Notes: generated by a model not told the origin, from the sequence alone. Positions 32,265 to 41,779 are shown, counted from the first letter of the stretch. The stretch is 64,000 bases of DNA from JBEVOS01 sp964563395 (GCA_964563395.1 CAZLWK010000016.1:1-64000); one strand, 5' to 3'. Translations and numbers: made by a program.

Positions 32265-34535
32265 ATGTCCGAAGAGAAACGCACCTTCACCGACGAGGAA
32301 GCGCTCGCCTTCCACCGCGCCGCGCCGGCCGGCAAGCTCTCCGTCACCCCAACCAAGCCGATGGCGACGCAGCGCGATCTTTCGCTGGCCTATTCGCCCG
32401 GCGTCGCGGTGCCGGTGAAGGCGATCGCCGAAGATCCGGACCGCGCCTACGATTACACCGCCAAGGGCAATCTGGTCGCGGTGATTTCCAACGGCACCGC
32501 CATTCTCGGCCTCGGCAATCTGGGGGCCATGGCGTCCAAGCCGGTGATGGAGGGCAAGAGCGTTCTCTTCAAGCGCTTCGCGGACGTCGATTCCATCGAC
32601 ATCGAAGTGACCACGCAGGACACCGAGGAGCTCATCACCACGGTGCGCAATATCGGGCCGACATTCGGCGGCATCAATCTTGAAGACATCAAGGCGCCGG
32701 AATGCTTTGAAATCGAGGCGCGGCTGCGCGACGATCTCGACATTCCCGTTTTCCACGACGACCAGCACGGCACCGCGATCATCGCCATCGCGGGCCTGTT
32801 GAACGCGTGCGAAATCACGGGCCGACGCATGTCGGACCTCAAGATGGTGGTGAATGGCGCGGGCGCGGCCGGCATATCGTGCGTCAATCTCGCCAAGCAT
32901 CTGGGTGTGCGCGCCGAGAACGTGATCGTGTGCGATTCAAAGGGCGTGATCTATCGCGGTCGCACCCAAGGCATGGATCAGTTCAAAGCCGCGCTCGCCG
33001 CCGACACGAAGCATCGCACTTTGGCGGACGCCATGGCGGGCGCCGATTGCTTCTTCGGCCTCTCCGTCGCCGGCGCGGTGACCAAGGAGATGGTGAAATC
33101 GATGGCGCCCAAGCCCATCATCTTCGCCATGGCCAATCCCGATCCGGAAATCACGCCGGAGGATGTGCTCTCCGTGCGCAATGACGCGATCATGGCCACG
33201 GGCCGTTCGGACTACCCCAACCAGGTCAATAATGTTCTCGGCTTTCCCTACATTTTCCGTGGCGCGCTCGATGTGCGCGCACGCACGATCAACGAGGAAA
33301 TGAAGGTCGCGGCGGCGCGCGCGCTGGCTGAACTCGCCAAGGAGGACGTGCCCGACGAAGTGGCCGCCGCCTATCATGGCCGGAGGCTGAAATTCGGCCC
33401 CAGCTACATCATTCCAACGCCATTCGATCCGCGCCTCATCGCCACCGTGCCGCCCTATGTCGCGCAAGCGGCGATGGACACTGGCGTCGCGCGCAAACCC
33501 ATCGCGGACATGGAAGCCTATCGCGAGAGCCTCGCGCAGCGGCTCGATCCGACGGCGGCGCTTCAGCAGCGCATCCAAACCGCCGTGCGCCGCGAGCCCA
33601 AGCGCATCGTGTTCGCCGAAGGCGAAGAGCCCAGCGTCATTCGCGCAGCTTATGCGTTCCAGGAGCTCGGTCTGGGCGAAGCGATCCTCGTCGGCCGGGA
33701 CGAACAAGTGGCGCGCAACATGGCGCTTGTCGGCGTGCCGGAAGATGCGGGGCTGCGCATCGTCAATGCGCGCGTCTCCGATCAGAACCCCGCCTACACG
33801 GACCTCATCTATAAGCGCCAGCAGCGCTACGGGCTCTTGCATCGCGACGCGCAGCGGCTGGTCAATCAGGACCGCAACGTGTTCGGCGCCTGCATGGTGG
33901 CGTTGGGTCACGCCGACGGCATGGTGACGGGCACGACGCGCAATTACGCGACCGCGCTCGAGGATGTGCGCCGCGTGCTCGATCCCGCGCGCGGCGGGCG
34001 CATGATCGGCATGTCCATCGTGTTGTCACGCGGGCGCACCATCTTCATCGCCGACACCAATATCGCCGAATTCCCGGACGCCGCGGAGCTCGCCCAGATC
34101 GCCATCCAGGCGGCCGCCGGCGCGCGCCGCTATGGCGTGACGCCGCGCGTGGCGTTCGTATCGCATTCCACGTTCGGCAATCCGCGCATGGAGCGTTCGG
34201 AAAAAATTCGCGACGCGGTCACGCTTCTCGATCGGCGTGAGGATCTCGACTTCGAATATGAAGGCGAGATGAGCCCGGAAGTTGCGCTCAATCCTGATGC
34301 GCGGCGCCTGTTTCCGTTCTCTCGCCTATCGGAGCCGGCCAATGTGCTGATCATGCCGGCGATCCATTCGGCCTCGATCTCCACCAATCTCTTGGCGGTG
34401 CTGGGCGGCGCGACAGTGATCGGGCCGGTGCTGCTTGGGCTTGAAGCGCCAGTGCAGATCGCGCCGCTAGGCGCGACGGTGAGCGACATCGTCAATTTCG
34501 CGGCCATCGCCGCGTTCGACGCGCAGCGCGGCTGA
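32265..34535 (+). CDS. maeB: NADP-dependent malic enzyme (MaeB type, with phosphotransacetylase-like domain)
   Basis: A 756-residue fusion. Residues 1-430 are the malic enzyme, with YSPGVAVPVKAI, FHDDQHGTAIIA (metal Asp) and the nucleotide loop GAGAAGISC; residues 440-756 are a phosphate acetyl/butyryltransferase-like domain that is regulatory and inactive in known homologues. It decarboxylates malate to pyruvate with NADP reduction, linking the TCA cycle (Mdh in this window) to acetyl-CoA and lipid synthesis. The stop is 4 bp from the convergent ampG stop. Confidence 0.95.
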   Translation: MSEEKRTFTDEEALAFHRAAPAGKLSVTPTKPMATQRDLSLAYSPGVAVPVKAIAEDPDRAYDYTAKGNLVAVISNGTAILGLGNLGAMASKPVMEGKSVLFKRFADVDSIDIEVTTQDTEELITTVRNIGPTFGGINLEDIKAPECFEIEARLRDDLDIPVFHDDQHGTAIIAIAGLLNACEITGRRMSDLKMVVNGAGAAGISCVNLAKHLGVRAENVIVCDSKGVIYRGRTQGMDQFKAALAADTKHRTLADAMAGADCFFGLSVAGAVTKEMVKSMAPKPIIFAMANPDPEITPEDVLSVRNDAIMATGRSDYPNQVNNVLGFPYIFRGALDVRARTINEEMKVAAARALAELAKEDVPDEVAAAYHGRRLKFGPSYIIPTPFDPRLIATVPPYVAQAAMDTGVARKPIADMEAYRESLAQRLDPTAALQQRIQTAVRREPKRIVFAEGEEPSVIRAAYAFQELGLGEAILVGRDEQVARNMALVGVPEDAGLRIVNARVSDQNPAYTDLIYKRQQRYGLLHRDAQRLVNQDRNVFGACMVALGHADGMVTGTTRNYATALEDVRRVLDPARGGRMIGMSIVLSRGRTIFIADTNIAEFPDAAELAQIAIQAAAGARRYGVTPRVAFVSHSTFGNPRMERSEKIRDAVTLLDRREDLDFEYEGEMSPEVALNPDARRLFPFSRLSEPANVLIMPAIHSASISTNLLAVLGGATVIGPVLLGLEAPVQIAPLGATVSDIVNFAAIAAFDAQRG

Positions 34536-34539
34536 TCAT

Positions 34540-36234
34540 CTAGGCGGTGCTTGGGGCCGCGCTTGCTTCGCGCCGCGCCACGAGGCCCTGCCGCGCCCAT
34601 TCGGCGAGGCACAACGCCACCGCGACAAGGCCGAGCAGCGCCGTGAAATCGAACACCGGCGCATAGCCGATCTGCTCGACCGCCTCGCCGACGGGCCCAC
34701 GCCCGAGCGAGCCGACGAGGAGCGTGAGCGAAGAGAGCAGCGCGTATTGCACCGCGCTGTAATCCTTGACCACGATGGACGACAAATACGCCACAAAGGC
34801 CGCGCCCGCGAAACCGCCCGCGATGTTCTCGCCGCTGATCGCCAGCAGCAAGCGGCCCATGCGATCATCGATGCCGAACGCGGCGAACAACGCAGAAAGC
34901 CCGGTTGCGTGCAAGAACGCGTCCAGCCCCGCGCCGCCGCGCGCCAATTCGGCATAGAGAAGATTGCTGGCCGCCGCGATCACCGCCCCGATCGTCACCG
35001 CCGCCATGCGCCCGATGCGCAGCAGCGCGACGCCGCCAAGCGCGATGCCGAGGATCGTCATCAAGGTGCCGAATATCTTCGAGGCGAACGCCACCTCGTC
35101 ATTCGTGTATCGCAGTTCGGTGAGATAGAAGGGAAACGCCAGCGGACCCCAAATGGAATCCGTGATGCGATAGAGCAGGATCAAGGCGAGCGCGAGGATC
35201 GCCGCGAAACGCAGCCGGCCGACGAGTTCGGCCAAGGGCTCAAGAATGGCGCCATAGAGATGATCAAACGCCGCCTGCGCGCCCTTGGGCGGCGGCAAGG
35301 GCGCGGCGATGGTGCGCCGACCGTTCTTGCGCATCCAATCGAGCGTCGCGCCGATCAAGGCGGGAAAGATCACCGTGGCGACGATAATCCACGGACCCGT
35401 TTCGGTCATGAAAGCGCGCGCGCTCGGCTTGTTGGGATCGGCGGGATTGGCGCCGATCACCGAGCCCATGAACACGCCAAGCGTGATGATCGCCCACGCC
35501 CAGCCGATGAGGACAAGGATGAGCGCGGCATTACGCACGCGCGGCTCAAGCGCGCCCGGCTCGATGAGGCGCTGCCCCAAGCGGCGCGCGCCGAGCGGCG
35601 TTTCCGGCTCCGGCGCCATGAGCGCGCCAATGATCGCCGCAAGCATGATCGCCGCGCCGACGAGATAGACCCCGTTCCACGACATGCGCGCCGCCAGCAT
35701 CAGCGCGCCCGCCCCGCCGACGAGCGCGGCCGTACGATAGCCGAATTGATAAATCGCCGAGAGCAGATCGAGCGGCGCGCCATCATCGGCCGCTTCGATA
35801 CGCCATGCGTCGATGACGATGTCCTGCGTGGCCGACGCAAAGGCGGCGAGCACAGCGGCGATCGCGAAGAGGCCGAGATTAGTCGCCGGATTGAGAGAAG
35901 CGATCAAGGCGAGGCAAAGCGCGATGACGATCTGGCAAATCAGAATCCAGCCGCGCCGACGCCCAAGCCGCGCCAGGAACGGCGGCGGAATGCGATCGAC
36001 GGCGGGCGACCACAGGAACTTGAAGGCATAAGCAAGGCTGATCCAGGACAGCACGCCGATCGTGGCGAGATCGACGCCAGCCTCGCCCAGCCACGCGTTC
36101 AAGGTTCCGATGACCATCGCGAACGGCAAGCCGGAGGCGAAGCCGAACGCCGCCATCGCCGCCGCCTTCGGCTTGCGCAAACTGGCGATGATGTCTGGCG
36201 CCTTTGGCTTTTGCGGCGCGGCGGCGTCCGTCAT
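34540..36234 (-). CDS. AmpG family muropeptide MFS transporter
   Basis: A 564-residue MFS protein with 12-14 helices. AMGTLNAWL-like (MVIGTLNAWLGEAGVDLATIGVLS) and LKFLWSPAVDRI-like (FKFLWSPAVDRIPPPFL) segments are AmpG hallmarks; this subfamily imports GlcNAc-anhydroMurNAc peptides for cell-wall recycling and beta-lactamase signalling. The loop between helices 6 and 7 is long (about residues 255-320). It follows the kinase gene by 44 bp on the same strand. Confidence 0.9.
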   Translation of the reverse strand: MTDAAAPQKPKAPDIIASLRKPKAAAMAAFGFASGLPFAMVIGTLNAWLGEAGVDLATIGVLSWISLAYAFKFLWSPAVDRIPPPFLARLGRRRGWILICQIVIALCLALIASLNPATNLGLFAIAAVLAAFASATQDIVIDAWRIEAADDGAPLDLLSAIYQFGYRTAALVGGAGALMLAARMSWNGVYLVGAAIMLAAIIGALMAPEPETPLGARRLGQRLIEPGALEPRVRNAALILVLIGWAWAIITLGVFMGSVIGANPADPNKPSARAFMTETGPWIIVATVIFPALIGATLDWMRKNGRRTIAAPLPPPKGAQAAFDHLYGAILEPLAELVGRLRFAAILALALILLYRITDSIWGPLAFPFYLTELRYTNDEVAFASKIFGTLMTILGIALGGVALLRIGRMAAVTIGAVIAAASNLLYAELARGGAGLDAFLHATGLSALFAAFGIDDRMGRLLLAISGENIAGGFAGAAFVAYLSSIVVKDYSAVQYALLSSLTLLVGSLGRGPVGEAVEQIGYAPVFDFTALLGLVAVALCLAEWARQGLVARREASAAPSTA

Positions 36235-36278
36235 GCCTTACTCCTTGCCTGTTCTGGGCGCGGCGCCTCTGCGCGCCG

Positions 36279-38063
36279 TCAGACCGCACCAGCTTTCGCC
36301 CTGCCAGTAAAGCGGGCCGCGACACGTGCGAGGCGGCTCTGATCGACTGGCTTGGTGATGAAATCGTCCATGCCGGCGGCGAGCGCGGCGTTGCGCTCCT
36401 CCTCGCCCGCGTCCGCCGTCAACGCGACGAGCGGGGTGTGGGCGGCCGGCCCCGGCAAGGCGCGAATGCGCGCCGCGGCGCCGAACCCGTCAAGCCGCGG
36501 CATCCGCAAATCGAGCAAGATCAAATCATAAGGCGCGAGTTGCGCCGCCGCCACGGCCTCTTCCCCATCGCCGACGACATCGACGGTCGCGCCGCCGCGC
36601 GTGAGCAGCGTCCGCGCCAAGAGCGCGTTGATCGGATTGTCCTCCGCCAGCAGGATGCGTGCGCCGGCGAGCGCGTCGGAGGAAGGCTCTTCCTCGTTGG
36701 GAAGCTCGATCTTGGCCGAATCGGTCTCGTCCAGTGCGGACAAGATGCGCTCCACAAGGGAACGACGACGCACCGGCTTGACCACGTAATGCTGCACGCC
36801 CAGCGCGCGTGCGCGATCGATCAGGCTCCGCTTTTCTTGCGGCGCGACGGCGATGACCGCGCGCGCGGACGCTTTCCAGCCCTCCAAATCGGCGCGCGCG
36901 AACGTGTCGAGGCCGTCGATCAACAGCACGTCGGGCGCGGCGTCGGCCGGCGTGAGCGTGGCCCCGAGCGCCTGCAAATTCGCGACGAGCGCGCTTTGAA
37001 CGATGCGCGAGGCGCTGACGAGCGCAACCTTGCGTCCCGCCAGAAGCGGCGGCGGCGCGCGCTCCAGGAAGGTGAAGGGCGCCTCGATCCAAAAGCGCGC
37101 GCCCTGGCCGGGCCGGCTGGTGACGCCGACATCCCCATTCATCGCGTTCGCCAAGCGCTTGACGATTGCGAGACCCAGGCCGGCGCCGCCATGAAGCCGC
37201 GCGGTCGACGCATCGGCCTGCGCGAACTCCTCGAAGATGCGGTTCTGCAATTCGGGCGGCACGCCGGGACCGCTGTCCGAAACGGAAAGTCGAAGCCGCC
37301 CCTCCATCGGCGCGCTAAGTTCAAGAATCACGCCGCCTTTTTCGGTGAATTTCACCGCATTGCCGGCCAGATTGAAAATGATCTGCCGCAGGCGGCCATC
37401 GTCGCCAAGCACGCGGCTCGGCGTGCCGGCGCGGGCGATGACGGCGATGTCGAGACCCTTGGCGTGCGCCTTGGGCGATAGAAGCTCCGCCACCGATTGA
37501 AGCGTCGCTTCGGGATCGAAGGGCGCGGCTTCCAGCGTGACGCTGCCAGCCTCAAGCCGCGCATAATCGAGAATCTCGGTGATGATATCGAGCAGGTGCT
37601 CGCCTGATTGCCGGATCGCGCCAACGTATGTCGATTGCGCCGGCTCCAGATGCGATTGCGCCAAAAGCCCGGCCATGCCGAGAATGCCGTTGAGCGGCGT
37701 GCGCAATTCATGCGTCAGCGTGGCGAAGAGGACCGTCTTGGCGCGCGCGGCCTCATGCTCGGCGGCGGCGCGCTCCGTGACATCCCTGCCGACGATGAGG
37801 CTCGCGCCGTCGGGAAAGCGGCGCTCTATCCATTCGATGCGCCGCCCATCCGGCGCCGCGGCGTCGAAGCGCCGCTGATCTTGAACGAAATCCGGAGGGC
37901 GCACGCGCCCCCAGGGCGGGCGGCCCGGCCCGATCCATTGGCGAAACCGGGCGCGGAACGCGGAATTGGCGCGCAGCACCGCGCCATCTGGGGCGAGCAC
38001 GGCCATCGCGTCCGGCGTGGCGTCGAACGGGTCGAAGATGGTGGCGGGCGCGAGCGCCGTCAT
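36279..38063 (-). CDS. Hybrid sensor histidine kinase with two receiver domains
   Basis: A 594-residue soluble kinase with no transmembrane segment. Order: PAS-like sensor (about 10-95), HisKA with His118 in LTHELRTPLNG, HATPase_c (about 220-330; N-box at 231-235, DSGPG 263-267, GAGLGLAI 293-300), a degenerate receiver (about 344-445; lacks the N-terminal acidic pair but keeps Lys429) and a complete receiver (469-585; LLAEDNP, Asp518 in LLDLRMP, Lys571). The final receiver should take the phosphoryl group and pass it to an unlinked phosphotransferase. No cognate regulator is adjacent; signal unknown. Confidence 0.92.
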   Translation of the reverse strand: MTALAPATIFDPFDATPDAMAVLAPDGAVLRANSAFRARFRQWIGPGRPPWGRVRPPDFVQDQRRFDAAAPDGRRIEWIERRFPDGASLIVGRDVTERAAAEHEAARAKTVLFATLTHELRTPLNGILGMAGLLAQSHLEPAQSTYVGAIRQSGEHLLDIITEILDYARLEAGSVTLEAAPFDPEATLQSVAELLSPKAHAKGLDIAVIARAGTPSRVLGDDGRLRQIIFNLAGNAVKFTEKGGVILELSAPMEGRLRLSVSDSGPGVPPELQNRIFEEFAQADASTARLHGGAGLGLAIVKRLANAMNGDVGVTSRPGQGARFWIEAPFTFLERAPPPLLAGRKVALVSASRIVQSALVANLQALGATLTPADAAPDVLLIDGLDTFARADLEGWKASARAVIAVAPQEKRSLIDRARALGVQHYVVKPVRRRSLVERILSALDETDSAKIELPNEEEPSSDALAGARILLAEDNPINALLARTLLTRGGATVDVVGDGEEAVAAAQLAPYDLILLDLRMPRLDGFGAAARIRALPGPAAHTPLVALTADAGEEERNAALAAGMDDFITKPVDQSRLARVAARFTGRAKAGAV

Positions 38064-38116
38064 TGTGCGTCGATGCGGCGCGAACGCTTAACAAAGCCTG
38101 AGCGAGACCGGCGCGC

Positions 38117-39628
38117 CTAGGCGCGTTGCATCTGCGACTCGCCGGCCATGACACGGCGGAGGCTCAGCGCCTCGGCGATATGGATGCGGCGCACGCCGTC
38201 CGCGCCGTCCAGATCCGCGATGGTGCGCGCCACCCGCAAGGTGCGGTGATAGGCGCGGGCCGAAAGGCCGAGTTGGCCGCTGGCTTGCGCCAGAAGCGCG
38301 GCGCCCTTTTCATCGGGCGCCGCGGCGCGCTCCAAATCGGTGACCGACATTGAAGCGTTGATGGCGCCGGGCGTGCGCCGCGCTTGGGCGTCGCGCGCTT
38401 GGGCGACGCGCCCCGCCGCCTCGCTGGTGCCTTCGGCGGGCGCCGGCAGCGCCAGGTCGGCCGGCGTCACCGGCGGCACGTCGAGCTGAATGTCGATCCG
38501 ATCCAACAAGGGCCCCGAAAGGCGTCCCTGATAGTCAGAGGCGCAGCGCGGACCGCGCCTGCACGCCCCCGCGCCAGGGCCGCCCCCGCATCGGCACGGA
38601 TTCATCGCCGCCACGAGTTGGATGCGGGCGGGGTACGTCACTTTGTGATTGGCCCGCGCGATCATCACCGTGCCGGTTTCGAGCGGCTGGCGCAGCGCGT
38701 CGAGCACGTGCGGACTGAATTCCGGCAATTCGTCGAGGAACAAGACGCCGCAATGGGCGAGGCTGATCTCGCCAGGCCGCGCGCGTAATCCGCCCCCGAC
38801 CAGCGCCGCCATGCTGGCCGAATGGTGCGGCGCGCGAAACGGGCGCGCGCGTGTCAGCCGCCCGCGTTCAAGCAGACCCGCCACGGAATGCACCATCGAA
38901 ACTTCGAGCAATTCCTCCGGCTGCAGCGGCGGCAACAGCCCCGGCAGCCGTGCCGCCAGCATGGATTTGCCTGAGCCGGGCGGCCCCACCAGCAAGAGAT
39001 TGTGACCGCCGGCGGCGGCGATCTCGAGCGCGCGCTTGGCCTGCTCCTGGCCCTTCACCTCGCGCAGATCGGGCATGGCCGCGCCCTCGATCAGCTCGCC
39101 ACGCGCGGGCGGGGCGATCACGGGGCCGTTCCGAAAATGATTGATCAATGAGATCAGCGAGCCGCCGGCCAACACCTCTCCGCCCGCCCACGCCGCCTCC
39201 GAACCGCAGGCGGCGGCGCAGACAAAGCCCATGCCCCAGCCGTGGGCGGCCATGGCAGCGGGCAAAACCCCGGGCGTGGCGGCGAGCGCGCCGTCCAAGC
39301 CGAGCTCTCCGAACACGACCACGCCGTCCAGGGCGTCCTTTGGCAAGACGCCGATGGCCGCCATCAAGGCAAGCGCGATCGGCAGATCGTAATGGGCGCC
39401 TTCCTTCGGCAGGTCGGCGGGCGCGAGATTGACGATGACGCGCCCAGCGGGAATGGCGAGGCCAAGACTGGCGAAGGCCGCGCGGACCCGCTCACGCGAT
39501 TCGGTGACGGCCTTGTCGCCGAGGCCGACGATCACGATGCCAGCCGTCCCGCCAGCCAGCTGCACCTGGACGTCCACGCGCCGGGCCTCGAGACCGGCGA
39601 AGGCCACAGTCGTCGTACATGCGCTCAT
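38117..39628 (-). CDS. YifB/ComM family Mg-chelatase-like AAA ATPase
   Basis: A 503-residue protein. The N-terminal ChlI-type Lon-protease-like domain (1-170) precedes an AAA core with Walker A GPPGSGKSMLA, Walker B LFLDELPEFSP and a zinc-finger-like cluster CRCGG...CRRG. ComM in Vibrio is a branch-migration helicase aiding transformation; YifB homologues are widespread, including in bacteria not known to be competent, so the exact role is open. It has a clear upstream promoter. Confidence 0.94.
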   Translation of the reverse strand: MSACTTTVAFAGLEARRVDVQVQLAGGTAGIVIVGLGDKAVTESRERVRAAFASLGLAIPAGRVIVNLAPADLPKEGAHYDLPIALALMAAIGVLPKDALDGVVVFGELGLDGALAATPGVLPAAMAAHGWGMGFVCAAACGSEAAWAGGEVLAGGSLISLINHFRNGPVIAPPARGELIEGAAMPDLREVKGQEQAKRALEIAAAGGHNLLLVGPPGSGKSMLAARLPGLLPPLQPEELLEVSMVHSVAGLLERGRLTRARPFRAPHHSASMAALVGGGLRARPGEISLAHCGVLFLDELPEFSPHVLDALRQPLETGTVMIARANHKVTYPARIQLVAAMNPCRCGGGPGAGACRRGPRCASDYQGRLSGPLLDRIDIQLDVPPVTPADLALPAPAEGTSEAAGRVAQARDAQARRTPGAINASMSVTDLERAAAPDEKGAALLAQASGQLGLSARAYHRTLRVARTIADLDGADGVRRIHIAEALSLRRVMAGESQMQRA

Positions 39629-39669
39629 GCTCCGCCCCCAGCGCCGTTGTCCACAGGCTCTGGGCGTAA

Positions 39670-39697
39670 ATCATACGAATATGGAACAAACACGCAA
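39670..39697 (-). promoter_or_regulatory. Promoter for the yifB/comM gene
   Basis: On the minus strand TTGCGT (39697-39692) and TATGAT (39675-39670) are separated by 16 nt. Transcription would begin about 35 nt before the start codon at 39628. The pair lies in an AT-richer spacer. Confidence 0.6.
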
Positions 39698-39722
39698 CAA
39701 AAATCGAACTGGGCGCTGCGTG

Positions 39723-39739
39723 GTAAACGATCTTTTAAC
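39723..39739 (-). promoter_or_regulatory. CtrA-like site upstream of yifB/comM
   Basis: Minus strand TTAA-N7-TTTAC, one mismatch from the alphaproteobacterial CtrA consensus TTAA-N7-TTAAC. It lies about 26 bp upstream of the -35 box of the yifB promoter. A single near-match can arise by chance, so confidence is low. Confidence 0.3.
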
Positions 39740-39762
39740 GTTCTTATCCCAGCGCCGCAACG

Positions 39763-40407
39763 CTACCAGCGAGTCTCCGCTGTCGTGACCGTCGGCTGAA
39801 ACGCCTGCGCTTCCCCGACCGCGGCGCGGGACGCGCGCACATCCATCAGCGACACCACGCGCGTCACGCCCGAGGTGACGCTGGCGATTTCCGCGGCCCG
39901 CTGCAATTCGGCGTCCGAGGCGACAACGCCCATCAGGTAGACCGTGCCGCGATGCGTCTCGACATTGATGTTGACGCCGCGAACGTTCGGGCTGGCGAGA
40001 AGCCGGGTGCGGACCTGGGCGGTGATCATTTCGTCGCCCGTGTTGCGCATCAGCCGGTCCGGCTCGCCGATCTGAATTTCGTTATAGACCTCGCTCACGC
40101 CACGCACCGAGCGGGCCACGAATTCGGCCATGTCGCGATGCTCTTGGGTGGGCGCGGGCCCCGACAATAGAACGCGGCCGGCGGCGACCTCGACGTCGAC
40201 CTGCCGATAAGCGGGGCGATCGAGCGCGGCGAGACGCGACTTGATGGTGTTGGAGGCGAGCGCGTCGTCGATGCCTTCGCCGATCGGTCGGTCCTGCATG
40301 GCCATGACGCCGACGCTGGCGCCGGCGGCGGCGCCGAGCGCGACGCAGCCGTTCAAGGCGGGTGCGGCGACGAGCGCCGCAAGGAGGGGCAAAGCGCGCA
40401 TGTGCAT
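39763..40407 (-). CDS. BON-domain lipoprotein (two BON domains)
   Basis: A 214-residue outer-membrane-type lipoprotein. The signal ends in the lipobox ALNGC; two BON domains follow (about 50-115, with VAAGRVLLSGPAPTQEHRDMA; about 125-190, with ETHRGTVYLMGVV), as in DolP/OsmY proteins that maintain outer-membrane integrity. In E. coli, dolP (yraP) is found with yraN, rsmI (yraL) and lpoA (yraM), and the same four functions are clustered here. That supports a DolP-like role; the final 25 residues are polar and divergent. Confidence 0.9.
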   Translation of the reverse strand: MHMRALPLLAALVAAPALNGCVALGAAAGASVGVMAMQDRPIGEGIDDALASNTIKSRLAALDRPAYRQVDVEVAAGRVLLSGPAPTQEHRDMAEFVARSVRGVSEVYNEIQIGEPDRLMRNTGDEMITAQVRTRLLASPNVRGVNINVETHRGTVYLMGVVASDAELQRAAEIASVTSGVTRVVSLMDVRASRAAVGEAQAFQPTVTTAETRW

Positions 40408-40484
40408 GACCTGACAGGCGCACGATGCAGCAATCGAATTGCGACGGGCTTAACGTCATCGCGCGATTCACATTTAACAAAACG

Positions 40485-40853
40485 CTAATCGCGGTCGCCG
40501 ACGAGCCATGCGCCCCGAGCGTGGCGCGGCAGAAGCCCAGCGCCGACGACAATGACATCGAAGCGGATCGGCGCGCGCATGAGGCGCCAGCGGCCGGCGA
40601 GCGCTTCCGCCGCGCGTGCAAGCCGCCTCTGCTGCATCGGGGTCACGGCGAAAATGCCGGCCTCGTAGGTCGACCGCGCCTTCACCTCCACGATCACCAG
40701 CACGCCGTTCTTCATCGCCGCGAGATCAACCTCGCCAAAGGGCGTGCGGGCGCGGCGCGCCAGAATTCGATAGCCTTTCGCGATCAGGTAGAAGGCGGCG
40801 ATCCATTCCGCCGTGCGGCCGCGCCTCTCGGCGGCGCGCCGCTTTTCAGTCAT
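40485..40853 (-). CDS. YraN family protein (UPF0102), nuclease-like fold
   Basis: A 122-residue basic protein of UPF0102. The restriction-endonuclease-like core is GEVDLAAMKNGVLVIVEVKAR, providing the Glu-x-Asp and Glu-x-Lys positions of a PD-(D/E)XK site. No enzymatic role is established for the family. It overlaps the end of rsmI by 8 bp and is followed by the BON lipoprotein gene. Confidence 0.92.
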   Translation of the reverse strand: MTEKRRAAERRGRTAEWIAAFYLIAKGYRILARRARTPFGEVDLAAMKNGVLVIVEVKARSTYEAGIFAVTPMQQRRLARAAEALAGRWRLMRAPIRFDVIVVGAGLLPRHARGAWLVGDRD

Positions 40854-41706
40854 CGGCGGCGTCCTTCAGCGCGAGCGCGCGCGCATAGGCATCGCGGCGC
40901 GGCACGCCCAAGGCGCGCGCGGCGGCGGCGGCGGCCTCCTTCACGCCGACGCGTTCCAATGCATCGATCAGGAACGCATCGATCTGCGCCGCGCTCGCCG
41001 GATCCGGCGGCGCAGGCGCGTCGATCACGACCACGATCTCGCCTTTCGGCGCCGGCGCGCCCGCATAATGCGCCGCAAGCGAGGGCAAATCCCCGCGACG
41101 GAATTCCTCGAACATTTTCGTCAGTTCGCGCGCCACGACGGCGCCGCGCGGGCCGAACGCTTCGCTCATGTCCTTGAGCGAATCCGCCAAACGCGGGCCA
41201 GATTCGAATAGGATCAGCGTGGACGGAATCTCGGCGAGGCCCGAGAGAAAGGCCGCGCGCGCGCCTGCCTTGGCGGGCACGAAGCCGGCGAAATGAAATT
41301 GGTCGGTCGGCAAGCCGGCGCCCACCAGCGCGGCCAAGACGGCGGAGGCGCCTGGAATGGGCGTGACGCGTCCGCCCGCCGCGATCACCGCCCTCGCCAG
41401 CTTGAAGCCAGGATCGGAAATCAAGGGCGTGCCAGCGTCGGACACCAGCGCGACTGCGTCGCCTCGCGCCACCGCCTCCACGATGCCTTCACGCACGGCG
41501 GCGTCGCTGTGGTCGTGATAGGAGGAGACGGGCGTGTTGATTCCGTAGGCGTCGAGGAGCTTGCGCGTCACCCGCGTATCCTCGGCGTAGAGCCGCGCCG
41601 CCCCGGCCAGAACATCGAGCGCGCGCAGGCTGATGTCGCGAAGATTTCCGATCGGGGTCGCCACCACATAAAGGCCCGGTTCGAGCGCTGAATTCGCCGC
41701 TGGCAT
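40846..41706 (-). CDS. rsmI: 16S rRNA (cytidine(1402)-2'-O)-methyltransferase
   Basis: RsmI, 286 aa, a tetrapyrrole-methylase-fold enzyme that 2'-O-methylates C1402 in the ribosomal decoding centre. LYVVATPIGNLRDISLRALDVL, ALVSDAGTPLISDPG and FHFAGFVPAK are characteristic. I choose ATG 41706, which gives a length equal to E. coli RsmI and starts 10 residues before the conserved LYVVATPIGNL. An alternative ATG at 41781 would add 25 residues and interlock with the start of the divergent LpoA-like gene. Neither has a strong ribosome site. Confidence 0.94.
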   Translation of the reverse strand: MPAANSALEPGLYVVATPIGNLRDISLRALDVLAGAARLYAEDTRVTRKLLDAYGINTPVSSYHDHSDAAVREGIVEAVARGDAVALVSDAGTPLISDPGFKLARAVIAAGGRVTPIPGASAVLAALVGAGLPTDQFHFAGFVPAKAGARAAFLSGLAEIPSTLILFESGPRLADSLKDMSEAFGPRGAVVARELTKMFEEFRRGDLPSLAAHYAGAPAPKGEIVVVIDAPAPPDPASAAQIDAFLIDALERVGVKEAAAAAARALGVPRRDAYARALALKDAADD

Positions 41707-41779
41707 GGGCCATGGACGCGGCTGGCGACCCTCAATAGGGTCGCGCCGCGTCTTTTCGGGTTCGTTCGGAGGTTTGCTC

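Noticed and set aside
39665..39695. Possible LexA box upstream of yifB (GTTC-N7-GTAT)
   Set aside because: The second half differs at two positions from GTTC-N7-GTTC and there is no other SOS sign.
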